DNA from: Cohnella panacarvi Gsoil 349
Lineage (GTDB): Bacteria; Bacillota; Bacilli; Paenibacillales; Paenibacillaceae
Reading direction: 5' to 3'
Assembly: GCF_000515335.1 (NCBI RefSeq)
Contig: NZ_KI911563.1
Coordinates: forward strand, 2,778,289 to 2,812,043
Length of the DNA stretch: 33,755 nucleotides
Shown: in pieces, positions 18,971 through 27,654 of the stretch
Position numbering within the stretch: position 1 is the first letter of the stretch
Layout: each line of letters starts with the position of its first letter
Made by a program: the position numbers and the translations under genes
Notes under the pieces: model-generated
What the model saw: only the letters and a program-made list of their open reading frames with translations
Database searches by the model: none
What the model was told of the DNA's origin: nothing

Positions 18971-19510
18971 TCAACTGGAGTAAATCTCCGGTTTAAGCAC
19001 GCCGACGTACGGCAGGTTGCGGTATTTCTCCGCGTAATCGAGTCCGTAGCCGACGACGAACGCATCGGGAATCGTGAATCCCGTATAGTCCGCTTGCAGG
19101 TCGACCGTTCGGCGGCCCGGCTTGTCGAACAGAGCGACGACGCTGACGGATAGCGCGTTGCGGCGCTCCAGAACGTCGATCAAATAACTCAGCGTTAGAC
19201 CGCTGTCGATAATATCTTCGACGATGATGACGTCGCGGCCGTCTACGGACGTATCCAGATCTTTAATAATCTTGACTTCGCCGGAAGAGCGCGTCGAATT
19301 GCCGTAGCTGCTCACCGCCATGAAGTCTAACTCGATCGGGATCGTAATATTCTTGGACAAGTCCGCCATAAAAATAAAAGCGCCTTTCAGTACGCATATC
19401 ACGAGCGGGTTACGCCCTGCGTATTCGCGGCTGACTGCCGCGCCGAGCTCCTGAACCTTCTTCCGGATTACTTCTTCGGAGTAGAGAACTTCTTGAATGT
19501 CGTTGTGCAA
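18971..19510 (-). CDS. hpt: Hypoxanthine-guanine phosphoribosyltransferase (TTG start)
   Basis: This enzyme salvages hypoxanthine and guanine to IMP and GMP using PRPP. In B. subtilis it also forms complexes with TilS and with FtsH, its neighbours here. The 179 residues show [15 protein letters not shown], the PRPP-binding signature [14 protein letters not shown], and ALFDKPGRR followed by the purine-contacting [18 protein letters not shown]. The start codon is TTG, with GGGAGG 8 bases upstream. The product beginning [13 protein letters not shown] aligns with the usual HPRT N-terminus, so the TTG choice is well supported. Confidence 0.96.
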   Translation of the reverse strand: MHNDIQEVLYSEEVIRKKVQELGAAVSREYAGRNPLVICVLKGAFIFMADLSKNITIPIELDFMAVSSYGNSTRSSGEVKIIKDLDTSVDGRDVIIVEDIIDSGLTLSYLIDVLERRNALSVSVVALFDKPGRRTVDLQADYTGFTIPDAFVVGYGLDYAEKYRNLPYVGVLKPEIYSS

Positions 19511-19568
19511 AGAAGGTGCCTCCCAGCTAGATTATTACACGGTATGACGGTACGATTCCGATCATGAC

Positions 19569-20993
19569 CTAGTTTTCCGGACGATCGAACTCGATGCGCA
19601 GCGTCGACCGGGTGTCCGTGGTAATCAAGGCGTGACGAGAACGTCGCATTCCCGGAATCCATAGCACGCGCCCGTCCCCATCGACGAGAAGAGGGATCGA
19701 TTCCCTGCGATGACGCGGTACTTTGGCATCGACGAACATATCTTGCACTTTTTTGGAGCCGTTTAATCCATACGGTTCAATAACGTCTCCAGGCCTTCGG
19801 CTGCGGATGAAGAGCGGAAACCGCAGCTCCTCCGCGTCGAAGAACGCCTGCATCGCTCGTACCGAGGCCTTCTGGACTGCGCCTGGCAGCCGTTCGATCA
19901 CGAACCGTTCGCCCGTCTCCTCGATCACGATGCCGTTCGTCTGCGCTTCCACCGGATAACCGTAAGCCGCAGGAACAGGTCTGACCGGACCTATATATAC
20001 CTCATCGTATTCCCGAACAAGCTCCCATCCGCAGCCCAGTTCCATGCGGGATGCAGAGGCGTGCGCCGCTGCCAGGTTCGAGACGATGTCTTCCACGAGC
20101 CGATAGTCCATTTGCCGCTCTAGAGCCGCAGAACAACTTAATATTAGTTTAACTAATCTGCGTTGTAAAGCGACGTGCAGCCCGTGAAAGGGGCGAAGCT
20201 TCACTTGGAATCCTTCGCCTTCGGACGTCGCGCACAGCTCTAACGCCTTGCGCGTCTCGATCGCGAGGTAAGCTTCGTCAGCGGCCGCCAGTTCGGCTAG
20301 CCGTACGAGCGAAGTCTTCAACCCTGGATTGTAGCCTTCGAGCATCGGAATCAGATCGAGCCGGACGGCATTGCGGAAATAATGTCGGTCGGCGTTGCTG
20401 CTGTCTACCGCGAAAGGCACCTCGTTTCGCTTACAATAGGCGAGAAGCTCACCTTTGGTTATACGCAACAGCGGACGAATCAGTTCCATTTCTTCTTCGC
20501 GGCGGCGATAAGGAATGCCGGATAACCCTCCGGGTCCCGTTCCGCGGATGACTCGCATGAGGACGGTTTCCGCTTGATCGTCCGCATGATGTCCCAATAG
20601 AAGGTGCGTGCATCCGCATTCGCGGGCAACCTCTCTTAGAAAAAGGTATCTGCGATCCCTGGCCGCCGACTGCGCGTTCATTCCCGTCTCTTCAATAAAA
20701 GCCGGCACGTTCAAGGCTGCCGACTTGAACGGCAGCCCCCATCGTCCGGCAACGCTTCTCGTTAACTGCTCTTCGGCGTCCGACTCGGCGCCTCGGAACT
20801 GATGATTCGCATGGGCGACGACGATCTCGAACGGAGTATGCTCCGACATCGTCTTCAGCAGATGCAGCAGCGCCATGGAGTCCGGTCCGCCCGATACGGC
20901 GGCAAGGACGGTGATTCCCTGCTTCCACCAGCCTTCCTTCCGCGCTTCCTCCATGACGCGGACGGCTAATTCGTCGAGCTGCCGCACCTTCAT
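19569..20993 (-). CDS. tilS: tRNA(Ile)-lysidine synthase
   Basis: TilS ligates lysine to C34 of tRNA-Ile(CAU), changing its codon specificity from AUG to AUA. It is essential. The 474 residues show the PP-loop AAVSGGPDSMALLHLL (SGGPDS at 34-39), HANHQFRGAESDAEE, the LLLGHHADDQAETVLMR motif, RGTGPGGLSGIP, and DSSNADRHYFRNAVR. A C-terminal substrate-binding domain ends with PGDVIEPYG with KKVQDMFVDAKVPRHRR. The annotated ATG has AAGGGG only 2 bases upstream. A GTG two codons later (20987) has a better 8-base spacing and may be the real start. It lies between the yabT-type kinase and hpt as in B. subtilis. Confidence 0.96.
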   Translation of the reverse strand: MKVRQLDELAVRVMEEARKEGWWKQGITVLAAVSGGPDSMALLHLLKTMSEHTPFEIVVAHANHQFRGAESDAEEQLTRSVAGRWGLPFKSAALNVPAFIEETGMNAQSAARDRRYLFLREVARECGCTHLLLGHHADDQAETVLMRVIRGTGPGGLSGIPYRRREEEMELIRPLLRITKGELLAYCKRNEVPFAVDSSNADRHYFRNAVRLDLIPMLEGYNPGLKTSLVRLAELAAADEAYLAIETRKALELCATSEGEGFQVKLRPFHGLHVALQRRLVKLILSCSAALERQMDYRLVEDIVSNLAAAHASASRMELGCGWELVREYDEVYIGPVRPVPAAYGYPVEAQTNGIVIEETGERFVIERLPGAVQKASVRAMQAFFDAEELRFPLFIRSRRPGDVIEPYGLNGSKKVQDMFVDAKVPRHRRESIPLLVDGDGRVLWIPGMRRSRHALITTDTRSTLRIEFDRPEN

Positions 20994-21006
20994 TACCCCT
21001 TGTCCA

Positions 21007-21936
21007 TTATTGGAATAGCCATACCGCAGCTACAGACAGACTAAGCACGACGGCCGCGGCGAACAAGCTCGCCATCCACACCGGCACTTGGCCTGATGCC
21101 TGGGACTTGCTCTTCTGCGGATGCTGCACTGCCTCGCGCCATTGCTTCGCGGCATCTCTCGTGTCTTCGAATCGGCCCGAGAACGCCTTCTCCAACCAGC
21201 TCTCTAACGGCTTCAGCCGAGAGTTGCTGCGCACGAGCTTCATAAGCTCTTCCGGGTTGCGATTCTGCGGGAGCAGCGTCTTCGTCAAATGCAGCAGCCT
21301 CTTGCGGTCCAAGGCGTGCAGCCAAAGCATTCCGACCGAGAACCAATCGTATGCCGCGTCGGCCGTTCTGCCGCCTGCCGACCAATAACCGCGGTCGTAA
21401 ATTTCCGTGAACTGCCGCACGCTGCGGCCGATCGCCGACATGCCGCCGTAGTCGACCAGCTCCAGCTTGCCGTATTCGCCTACGAGCACGTTATCGCTTT
21501 TAATATCGCCGAATACCCATCCCGCTTCATGCAACTGCACTAGCCGCTCCAGCAGGCGATATCCGACGACGCCGACCCATTGCGCGCCGTGCTTCTGCAA
21601 GAACGCGTTCACGGGCACCCCTGGAACGAATCTCATAATATAGAAAGGAACTTCGCGTCCGCCTATGAGCGCATCGTCGACGTCGAGCAGGAACGGCCTG
21701 CGCTTCTTCTCCGCGTGATCGAGGGCGGCAAGAATATTCGCCTCGCCCTGAAGATCGGCCGCGTCGAGACCTAGCTTGACCGCGCATTTATAACCGTTCG
21801 AAGTCGCCAAATACACCTGGCCGTTCGCGCCAAGCCCGATAAGCTTCTCTAAGCGATAGGTCTTCCCGTGCCACTTGCCTCGGAGCAGCGTGCCCGGCGG
21901 CAATGGATTCACTTCCGTATCAGACGACGTAGTCAC
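21007..21936 (-). CDS. yabT: Membrane-anchored Ser/Thr kinase, YabT type
   Basis: This is a Hanks-type kinase with a single C-terminal transmembrane helix (about residues 285-307 of 309, WMASLFAAAVVLSLSVAAVW). B. subtilis YabT at this locus is a DNA-activated kinase used in sporulation and DNA damage, so a similar role is inferred. The glycine loop GLGANGQVY, the ATP-site Lys54 (CAVKLG), the catalytic D144, K146 and N149 (FGDIKSDNVLV) and DYG (162-164) are visible. The usual HRD is FGD and DFG is DYG, but all charged catalytic residues are kept. The start is placed at GTG 21936, overlapping yabS by 17 bp, with GGGGTG upstream. The longer open frame to 22008 would overlap yabS much more. Confidence 0.88.
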   Translation of the reverse strand: MTTSSDTEVNPLPPGTLLRGKWHGKTYRLEKLIGLGANGQVYLATSNGYKCAVKLGLDAADLQGEANILAALDHAEKKRRPFLLDVDDALIGGREVPFYIMRFVPGVPVNAFLQKHGAQWVGVVGYRLLERLVQLHEAGWVFGDIKSDNVLVGEYGKLELVDYGGMSAIGRSVRQFTEIYDRGYWSAGGRTADAAYDWFSVGMLWLHALDRKRLLHLTKTLLPQNRNPEELMKLVRSNSRLKPLESWLEKAFSGRFEDTRDAAKQWREAVQHPQKSKSQASGQVPVWMASLFAAAVVLSLSVAAVWLFQ

Positions 21937-22678
21937 TCCGCACCCCGTTCGAAACGCTTCTAGCTGAAGATTGCCGTGCGTCCATAGGTTCACTACTGAT
22001 ATTACCACAAGTTTCTCGGATATAGTCTACCGCTTGCAAGATCGCAGGGCCTGTCGGGGTCGTCCCCTTCATCCGGATTTTGCCGAACAGCGTACCGATC
22101 TTCGAAGCATAGGTCGTCCATTCGGAATCAAGCACGCAGATCTCGTCCATCGAATTGCCCGGATAATGGAACACCGCCACCTGGCTTTTGCCTTCCCTGG
22201 CTTGCAAGCTGAGCGTCAGATCCCGAATCGCTTCTTCGACCGCATGGAGCTTCGGCTTCATGCTCGCGCTCGCGTCGATGAGCAGCGCCACGGAAAGCGA
22301 CATCGTCTCTTCCATCTCCTCCATCACTTTAACGACCTCGGAGCGCTTCGTCGGCGGCAAAGCTCCTACGTTCTCCACGCCGAACAGCTGTCTTAACTCT
22401 TGGTTCACCGCTTGCCGTATGCTGCCCGCGATCGTCTGGCGCGTCATCATCTGGACGGTTCGCGACAGCTGTCCGCTCGTTACGATCCGGCTGATGCCGC
22501 CCCCGGCTTTGGCGATCTCCGCGATTTCCGTCGCGCCGTATTCTCCGATCGTTCCTTCGTCCACGATCCCGGCCACGTTCACCGTTATGCCTTCCGCGTA
22601 GGCTTGCGCCGCGGCAACGACAGGGCTATCTCCGACGTTGGATCCGCCGTCCGTAATCAACAAAATCTGCTTCATCAC
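21920..22678 (-). CDS. yabS: VWA-domain protein, YabS type
   Basis: A cytoplasmic von Willebrand factor A protein of unknown function. In B. subtilis the orthologue stands between spoIIE and yabT. The 252 residues begin with what looks like the second half of a VWA fold (QILLITDGGSNVGDSP, then ITVNVAGI). A linker follows, and then a fuller VWA domain with a complete MIDAS DxSxS (ALLIDASASM, D135-S139) and the conserved Thr in GTTPTGPAILQAV. The start is GTG with GGGAGG 8 bases upstream. The ATG directly after it is an equal alternative. Pairing with the kinase downstream suggests a shared sporulation-related job (inference). Confidence 0.87.
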   Translation of the reverse strand: MMKQILLITDGGSNVGDSPVVAAAQAYAEGITVNVAGIVDEGTIGEYGATEIAEIAKAGGGISRIVTSGQLSRTVQMMTRQTIAGSIRQAVNQELRQLFGVENVGALPPTKRSEVVKVMEEMEETMSLSVALLIDASASMKPKLHAVEEAIRDLTLSLQAREGKSQVAVFHYPGNSMDEICVLDSEWTTYASKIGTLFGKIRMKGTTPTGPAILQAVDYIRETCGNISSEPMDARQSSARSVSNGVRSDYVV

Positions 22679-22758
22679 AGCCTATTCCTCCCATTCTATC
22701 GGTTCTATCAACATTGTCGCCAAGGAATGAGAGGTTTATCCGTTACGCCGCGCGAAGC

Positions 22759-23310
22759 TTACTTGGGCAATCTTTTCTCATAGAGACTAAGTCCGTCCTT
22801 CTCGCCAACGTAGGTATAGCCCGCGTCGCGGTAAAAGGCGTTCAACGCCGGATTATCGGCAACGCAGTCGAGACGGATGTAGTCCTTGTCAGGCGGATAG
22901 GCGATGCCTGAATCGACCCATCGGATCACTTGCGCGCCGAGTCCCGTACCGCCGAAGCTGCGGTGAATGCACATCCGGTGCAGGAAGACAGCCTCGGCGT
23001 TCGACGGGTCGTCCCCCCACAGGTTAAGATCCCACGGACTCGGCGCGAGCATCAGAATGACGACGGCCGCCGGATCGTCCCCTTGCTTGAAGAAGACGAC
23101 TTCTCCTCTGGTGATGGCCGCAGCCGTATTGTGTCTGTCGATGCCGACGAGCAAATCGGCCCATTGCGTGGAGCCTTTGGATTTCAGCCATTCCGCGGTA
23201 ATTCTGTAGAGCTCCATGATAGCCGGGGCTTCCTCCGGTTTCGCCCAATGGGCCTGGATTCGCGAGTCGACGCAAGGGCTCGCGATCTTTAAAGCAGTCG
23301 GGTGGGTCAT
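22759..23310 (-). CDS. GNAT-family N-acetyltransferase
   Basis: A predicted acetyltransferase using acetyl-CoA, with unknown substrate. The start is the ATG at 23310 (MTHPTALKIAS), which has GGAGG 8 bases upstream. The frame stays open to 23424 without a good site, so that extension is rejected. The 183-residue product has a GNAT core with AEAVFLHRMCIHRSFGGTGLGAQVIRW holding the R-x-x-G-x-G acetyl-CoA signature, then YIRLDCVADNPALNAFYRDAGYTYVG, the typical final strand-helix. It is not part of the B. subtilis arrangement at this site and may be a lineage-specific insertion between spoIIE and yabS. Confidence 0.88.
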   Translation of the reverse strand: MTHPTALKIASPCVDSRIQAHWAKPEEAPAIMELYRITAEWLKSKGSTQWADLLVGIDRHNTAAAITRGEVVFFKQGDDPAAVVILMLAPSPWDLNLWGDDPSNAEAVFLHRMCIHRSFGGTGLGAQVIRWVDSGIAYPPDKDYIRLDCVADNPALNAFYRDAGYTYVGEKDGLSLYEKRLPK

Positions 23311-23455
23311 ATGTTCAGCCTCCATCGTTAGTATCCGAATAGCGCTCCTACTTTCCAAGCATACATCAATAAGCCCCCGCTCCGCCAAGCGCCGGCATCG
23401 CGCATGGTCGAACGAGGGCTTCATCTATAGATAACTTCCTATTCCTTCTTCCTCC

Positions 23456-25999
23456 TTAGCTCACCGTCCTCGGCCGCTCCATCCGGTGGAAGCCCGGCCA
23501 ACGGAACGCGGCCCACTCCGGTTGGTGCTTCGTCATGCGGGTGACGACGACCGTCATGTCGTCTCTCACCCCGCCGGGATATTGCCTTAGCGCGGTTTCG
23601 AGCAGGGCATCCGCCAAATCTTGCGGATCGTCCGTGTCAATCTCCTGCAACACCCGCTTCATCCATTGTTCCTTATTGAGCGCATGGCCCGGCGCGTCGA
23701 GCACGCCGTCGGTCATCATTACGAGCGTGTCGCCCGGAAACAACTGTACGCGCAGCAAGTCGATCTCGATATCCTGTACGATACCGATCGGCAGATTGTT
23801 CGCCGCGATCGGAATGATCTCCTTTCCTCTCTTAATAAAACTCGGCGTAGAGCCGATCTTCAGCATCGTCGCGTGGCCCGAGTGCAAATCGATGAGCGCG
23901 AGGTCCACGGTCGCGAACATCTCCTCCGGCGAACGAAGCAGCAGGACGGAGTTCACCGATTTCACCGCCAGCCTCTCGTCGATGCCGGATTGCAGCAGCT
24001 GCTCGAGCATCGACAGCGCCGCGCTGCTCTCCTCTCGCGCCCGCGCCCCGTTGCCCATTCCGTCGCTTAGCGCCACCGCGAACTTCCCGCTCGCCAGCTC
24101 CATCATGCTGAAGCTGTCCCCGGATAGAATATCCCCGTCCTTGGCAGCACCGGCCACGCCCGTCTCTACCTCGTACACCTTAGCCGAAGCGAACGTCACC
24201 GTCGTCAAATTCGCCACCGGCACGCCGGTTCGCTCCGAGCTGACCGTCACCGTCTCCCCGAGAATTTCGGTGAGGATCGGCGCGATCATTTTCCGGCATT
24301 CGTCGTACCCGGTCCGGAACGCGTGTACCATCTCGATTTCTACGTGTCCCTCCTCCATACTAATAATATCTACGCTCTGAATGGCTAAGCCTAGGCGATC
24401 CAACGCATCCCGAATTTGCTCCTCTTGTTGCTCCATCTGCTTGGATTCCCGGCGGATTTCCTTCACGAGGTCGTCCATGACCTGCGACACGCCCGACAAT
24501 TGGTCCGCCACGAGGAAGCGGCTGTCTTGAAGCTGCTGCCGCCAATGCAGGTCGTGGCGATACACCTCGTATTCGCGCTTAAGCACGTCCAGCACTTGCG
24601 GAATTCTAACGCAGGCCCGGTTCCAGTTCTTCGGAAGCTGCGACGCCTTCACGCCCGGATTGTCCTCGATCGCCGTCATCATATCGGTCAGCAGCTTGTA
24701 CGTCTGGAAAAACTGCCCGTCCCAACACATCGATCTTCGGTGGCAGTTATCGCAAGCCTGCGAATGAACCGCGTGCACGAAATGATCGACGTCCTGGCTT
24801 TGCCGCATCGATTCCCCAGCCTCCGTAATTTGCCGGAAGCTGCGGGACAGCTGACGGAACACCTCCGAGAACCTCTCGACTCTCTCGGCGGTCAAATCTC
24901 TTACCTTCTGAGCATATTCTCGTTGATTTTGCGCATAATACGGCGTACCCGGAACATATCTTGATAGTGACTCCGCCGCGGAACGAGGCGTAAGCAGCAG
25001 CATCAGCGCGGCGGCGACCGACGCCCACGTCGATGCCATCGTATTCGCCGCATCCCCGTCGTATAGAGCCAGTACCGACGTTCCCAAGATCATTCCGAAA
25101 GCGGTCGCGGATTTGCCGCCATCGCGGATTAATCCCGCCATTAAGCCGCCAAGCGCCAGCAAGCCGATACTCGAGGCGGCGGCAAGATCGGACAAGCTTA
25201 AGATCATGCCCGCGATGACTCCCGCCGAAGTACCGATTGCCGGTCCGCCTACGAAAGCCGCCAGAAGCACGAAATAACGGGAGACGACATACACGACGGC
25301 CACGCCGTAAATCGTCCATCCGGTTAATCCGGTCAGCAGACAAGCCAATAAGATCACGAGCCCGACCCATTCTTCGTGCCGCAAATGAGCGGCTTTCTTC
25401 GCGCTAGTGAGCACAGGGAGAGAATGGATGAATAGCAGCGTGAGCACGAATGCTAGACCCGCTTCTACCAACGTCAATAGATAGGGCAGCCAGGTCGCGT
25501 CGTCCATCAGAAGCGTGTTGAACAGCCGCACGAGCAGCGTACCCGCGAACACGACGACCGGCGCATGGGATAGATCCGCCCGCTCATACAGGACGAGCCC
25601 CCTGTGGAGCAAGTAGATGACCCCGATCTCCGCGCAGATGAGCGCGGGCAGCGGCTCGATCGACCAGAAGCTGCCTGCGATGACGGCTAGCGCGGCCCAG
25701 AACGCGAACTCCTTGCGCATATAGAGCACGACGCCGAAGTAAGCAGCCGCGAACGGCGCAAGCCCCTCCAGCATGACGGCTCGTCCAAGCAGCACGCCCG
25801 CAGCGATGACGATGATCAGCCACATCTTCTCTCGTATCGCCGCTCCCCATCGCTCCAGAAGCTTCTTCGGCGGATCGCCGGTAGATACTCGGGCGCCCGT
25901 CCCCGATCGGGTCAGCCAGTGATTCTGCTTATTCACCGGAATATAAGTTTGTCCCGTGCCCGCCCTGGGCACGAAAGGAATGACGGACGGCTTGTCCAT
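23456..25999 (-). CDS. spoIIE: Stage II sporulation protein E (membrane PP2C phosphatase)
   Basis: SpoIIE dephosphorylates SpoIIAA in the forespore, which frees SigF, and takes part in polar septation with FtsZ. I use the ATG at 25999 (847 residues, GGGGTG six bases upstream). A GTG six codons earlier (26017) lacks a good site. The N-terminal half has about ten hydrophobic segments (about residues 50-330). A central region with many charged helices follows (about 360-580, including a Cys-rich ACDNCHRRSMCW). The C-terminal PP2C domain has ALSDGMGNG (metal Asp near 646), MTDGV (near 763) and RDDMTVVV (near 813). The promoter is of the Spo0A type. Confidence 0.97.
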   Translation of the reverse strand: MDKPSVIPFVPRAGTGQTYIPVNKQNHWLTRSGTGARVSTGDPPKKLLERWGAAIREKMWLIIVIAAGVLLGRAVMLEGLAPFAAAYFGVVLYMRKEFAFWAALAVIAGSFWSIEPLPALICAEIGVIYLLHRGLVLYERADLSHAPVVVFAGTLLVRLFNTLLMDDATWLPYLLTLVEAGLAFVLTLLFIHSLPVLTSAKKAAHLRHEEWVGLVILLACLLTGLTGWTIYGVAVVYVVSRYFVLLAAFVGGPAIGTSAGVIAGMILSLSDLAAASSIGLLALGGLMAGLIRDGGKSATAFGMILGTSVLALYDGDAANTMASTWASVAAALMLLLTPRSAAESLSRYVPGTPYYAQNQREYAQKVRDLTAERVERFSEVFRQLSRSFRQITEAGESMRQSQDVDHFVHAVHSQACDNCHRRSMCWDGQFFQTYKLLTDMMTAIEDNPGVKASQLPKNWNRACVRIPQVLDVLKREYEVYRHDLHWRQQLQDSRFLVADQLSGVSQVMDDLVKEIRRESKQMEQQEEQIRDALDRLGLAIQSVDIISMEEGHVEIEMVHAFRTGYDECRKMIAPILTEILGETVTVSSERTGVPVANLTTVTFASAKVYEVETGVAGAAKDGDILSGDSFSMMELASGKFAVALSDGMGNGARAREESSAALSMLEQLLQSGIDERLAVKSVNSVLLLRSPEEMFATVDLALIDLHSGHATMLKIGSTPSFIKRGKEIIPIAANNLPIGIVQDIEIDLLRVQLFPGDTLVMMTDGVLDAPGHALNKEQWMKRVLQEIDTDDPQDLADALLETALRQYPGGVRDDMTVVVTRMTKHQPEWAAFRWPGFHRMERPRTVS

Positions 26000-26037
26000 T
26001 ATGCACACCCCATTCACCAGATTGAATTGTGTTTTTA

Positions 26038-26070
26038 ATTATAGAGCGGCGTTTAGGGGATGTTTGTCAG
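26038..26070 (-). promoter_or_regulatory. Spo0A-type SigA promoter of spoIIE with a 21-bp spacer
   Basis: On the minus strand a perfect -10 TATAAT (26038-26043) is separated from a -35-like CTGACA (26065-26070) by 21 bp, which is too long for ordinary SigA promoters. B. subtilis spoIIE and spoIIG promoters share exactly this abnormal spacing and depend on Spo0A~P. A near-consensus 0A box (TTTGTCAGA on the plus strand, consensus TTTGTCRAA) overlaps the -35 at 26063-26071. A second weaker one (TGTCGGAA, minus strand) is at 26096-26103. Confidence 0.8.
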
Positions 26071-26082
26071 AAACCGTTGGCG

Positions 26083-26099
26083 GGAAAAAAGTTTTTTCC
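26083..26099. promoter_or_regulatory. Perfect A-tract/T-tract palindrome upstream of the spoIIE promoter
   Basis: GGAAAAAA-G-TTTTTTCC is a perfect 8-bp inverted repeat between the two putative 0A boxes, about 13 bp upstream of the -35. Such phased A/T tracts bend DNA. It could also be a binding site. No protein can be assigned. Confidence 0.5.
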
Positions 26100-26103
26100 G
26101 ACA

Positions 26104-26392
26104 GCTTCGCCCCGCGGAACGAGCGGCAATGGCGAATGCATGGTCGACACGGCCAAACCCGCGGCACGACTGGGTTACGCTCGATTCGGCCGTAACGCTC
26201 CCGCCTCTTTCGCACGGAATGCGACATCACGATTGGCGCGCATCCGACGGCGGATGGCGCCTCTTTCGCGTTGTTCCGCGGACGCGATCCGCGCGGCTAT
26301 GCCGGAATCCCGCGAATGATCGTGAAGGTTAAAATTTTCAAAGGTTGGGGGAGTGTCTAGTCGTCCGCTGCCGCCTCGAACCCGTTCGTGTG
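26104..26392. other. Intergenic stretch without recognisable feature
   Basis: About 290 bp of GC-rich sequence upstream of spoIIE. I see no tRNA, terminator or plausible gene, only one small imperfect inverted repeat near 26237-26262. In B. subtilis tRNA genes lie in the corresponding region. None is visible here. Confidence 0.5.
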
Positions 26393-27239
26393 AAAAATAA
26401 CGACCAGTTGCTGTTATTTCATCCACCACGGTGACAACTTCGATGAATAACACCTATTTGCAGCTAGTTAATCCACTACGGTGACACCACCGCAGAATAA
26501 CAACCAATTGCAGTTATTTCATCCACTACGGTGACACCACCGCAGAATAACAACCAATTGCAGTTATTTCAGACTCGAATCCACCATTTCGCGAAAATTA
26601 CATGAAATAACTATCGATAGGTTGTTAATTTTCGCGTTTACCTGTTTCCCCGAAAATTAACTATCGATTTGCTATTATTCGCTTCAGGGGCGGAAGTAGT
26701 TGCAGTTCATTTCATCCGCCATAGTGACACCACCGCAGAATAACGACCAGTTGCAGTTATTTCATCCACTACGGTGCACTATCGCCGAAATAACAGCCAG
26801 TTACAGTTATTTCAGACTCGAAACCACCATTTCGCGAAGATTACATGAAATAACTATCGATAGGTTGTTATTTTCCGCGTTTACCTGTTTCCCCGAAAAT
26901 TAACTATCGATTTGCTGTTATTCGCTTCAGGGGCGGAAGTAGTTGCAGTTCATTTCATCCGCCATAGTGACACCACCGCAGAAATAACAGCCAGTTGCAG
27001 TTATTTCATCCACTACGGTGCACTATCGCCGAAATAACAGCCAGTTACAGTTATTTCATCCACTACGGTGCACCATCGCAGAAATAACAGCCAGTTGCAG
27101 TTATTTCAGACTCGAAACCACCATTTCGCGAAGATTACATGAAATAACTATCGATAGGTTGTTATTTTTCGCGTTTACCTGTTTCCCCGAGAATTAACTA
27201 TCGATTTGCTGTTATTCGCTTCAGAGGCGGAAGTGGGTA
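26393..27239. repeat. Large palindrome array, three A-n-B-C modules
   Basis: Fifteen units with arms AATAAC...GTTATT (often GAAATAAC...GTTATTTC) are arranged on the plus strand as AAAA-B-C, AA-B-C and AAA-B-C. The arm starts are 26396, 26446, 26496, 26546, 26606 (B), 26656 (C), 26739, 26789, 26849 (B), 26899 (C), 26983, 27033, 27083, 27143 (B) and 27193 (C). A-to-A steps are exactly 50 bp, A-to-B 60 bp and B-to-C 50 bp. A centres read like NNCCANTTGCA. B centres contain TATCGATAGGTT. C centres contain TATCGATTTGC, and C has the arm ATTAAC. Spacers after A carry CCACTACGGTG. A right half-unit (TTGCAGTTCATTTC) lies between C and the next module. Not CRISPR, because the spacers are themselves conserved. 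Confidence 0.92.
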
Positions 27240-27244
27240 CAGGT

Positions 27245-27454
<210 letters not shown>

Positions 27455-27600
27455 GGATGATAGGTGCGGGTACAGGTGTGGTTGTGGTTGTGGATGATAG
27501 GTGCGGGTACAGGTGTGGTTGTGGATGATGGGTGCGGGTACGGGTGTTGATGTGGGTGCGGTGCGGCGGATGTAGGTGCGGGTATGGATACGAATGGGTC
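27455..27600. repeat. Degenerate minisatellite next to the microsatellite
   Basis: Three near-identical 25-bp units (27455-27479, 27492-27516, 27523-27547), each beginning GGATGAT and ending in a GGTGT, are separated by two, then one, GGTTGT hexamer. A further G-rich tail (27548-27600) repeats pieces of the same unit, such as GGTGCGGGTA. This is likely an older, mutated part of the same expanding tract. Confidence 0.85.
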
Positions 27601-27611
27601 AACGAGCCAAC

Positions 27612-27640
27612 AAAAAAACCGAACCTCCTCGGTTCGGTTT
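27612..27640 (-). terminator. Rho-independent terminator of the S1-domain gene
   Basis: On the minus strand ACCGAACC and GGTTCGGT arms are followed by a run of seven T. It lies about 15 bp after the stop codon. Confidence 0.92.
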
Positions 27641-27654
27641 AACTGATGCATCTA

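Noticed and set aside
22679..22758. Promoter for yabS with TAGAAT as -10
   Set aside because: The best -35 (TTGGCG) is 19 bp or more away and poor. Not supportable without start-site data.
23311..23424. Longer N-terminus for the GNAT protein
   Set aside because: GGAGG is correctly spaced only for the ATG at 23310. The upstream part does not look like a GNAT domain.
26104..26392. tRNA genes expected from B. subtilis synteny near spoIIE
   Set aside because: No GTTCGA-type T-loop with matching acceptor stem is visible on either strand.
26393..27239. CRISPR array
   Set aside because: Units are palindromes with conserved, not unique, spacers. They fall into higher-order modules, and no cas genes are near.
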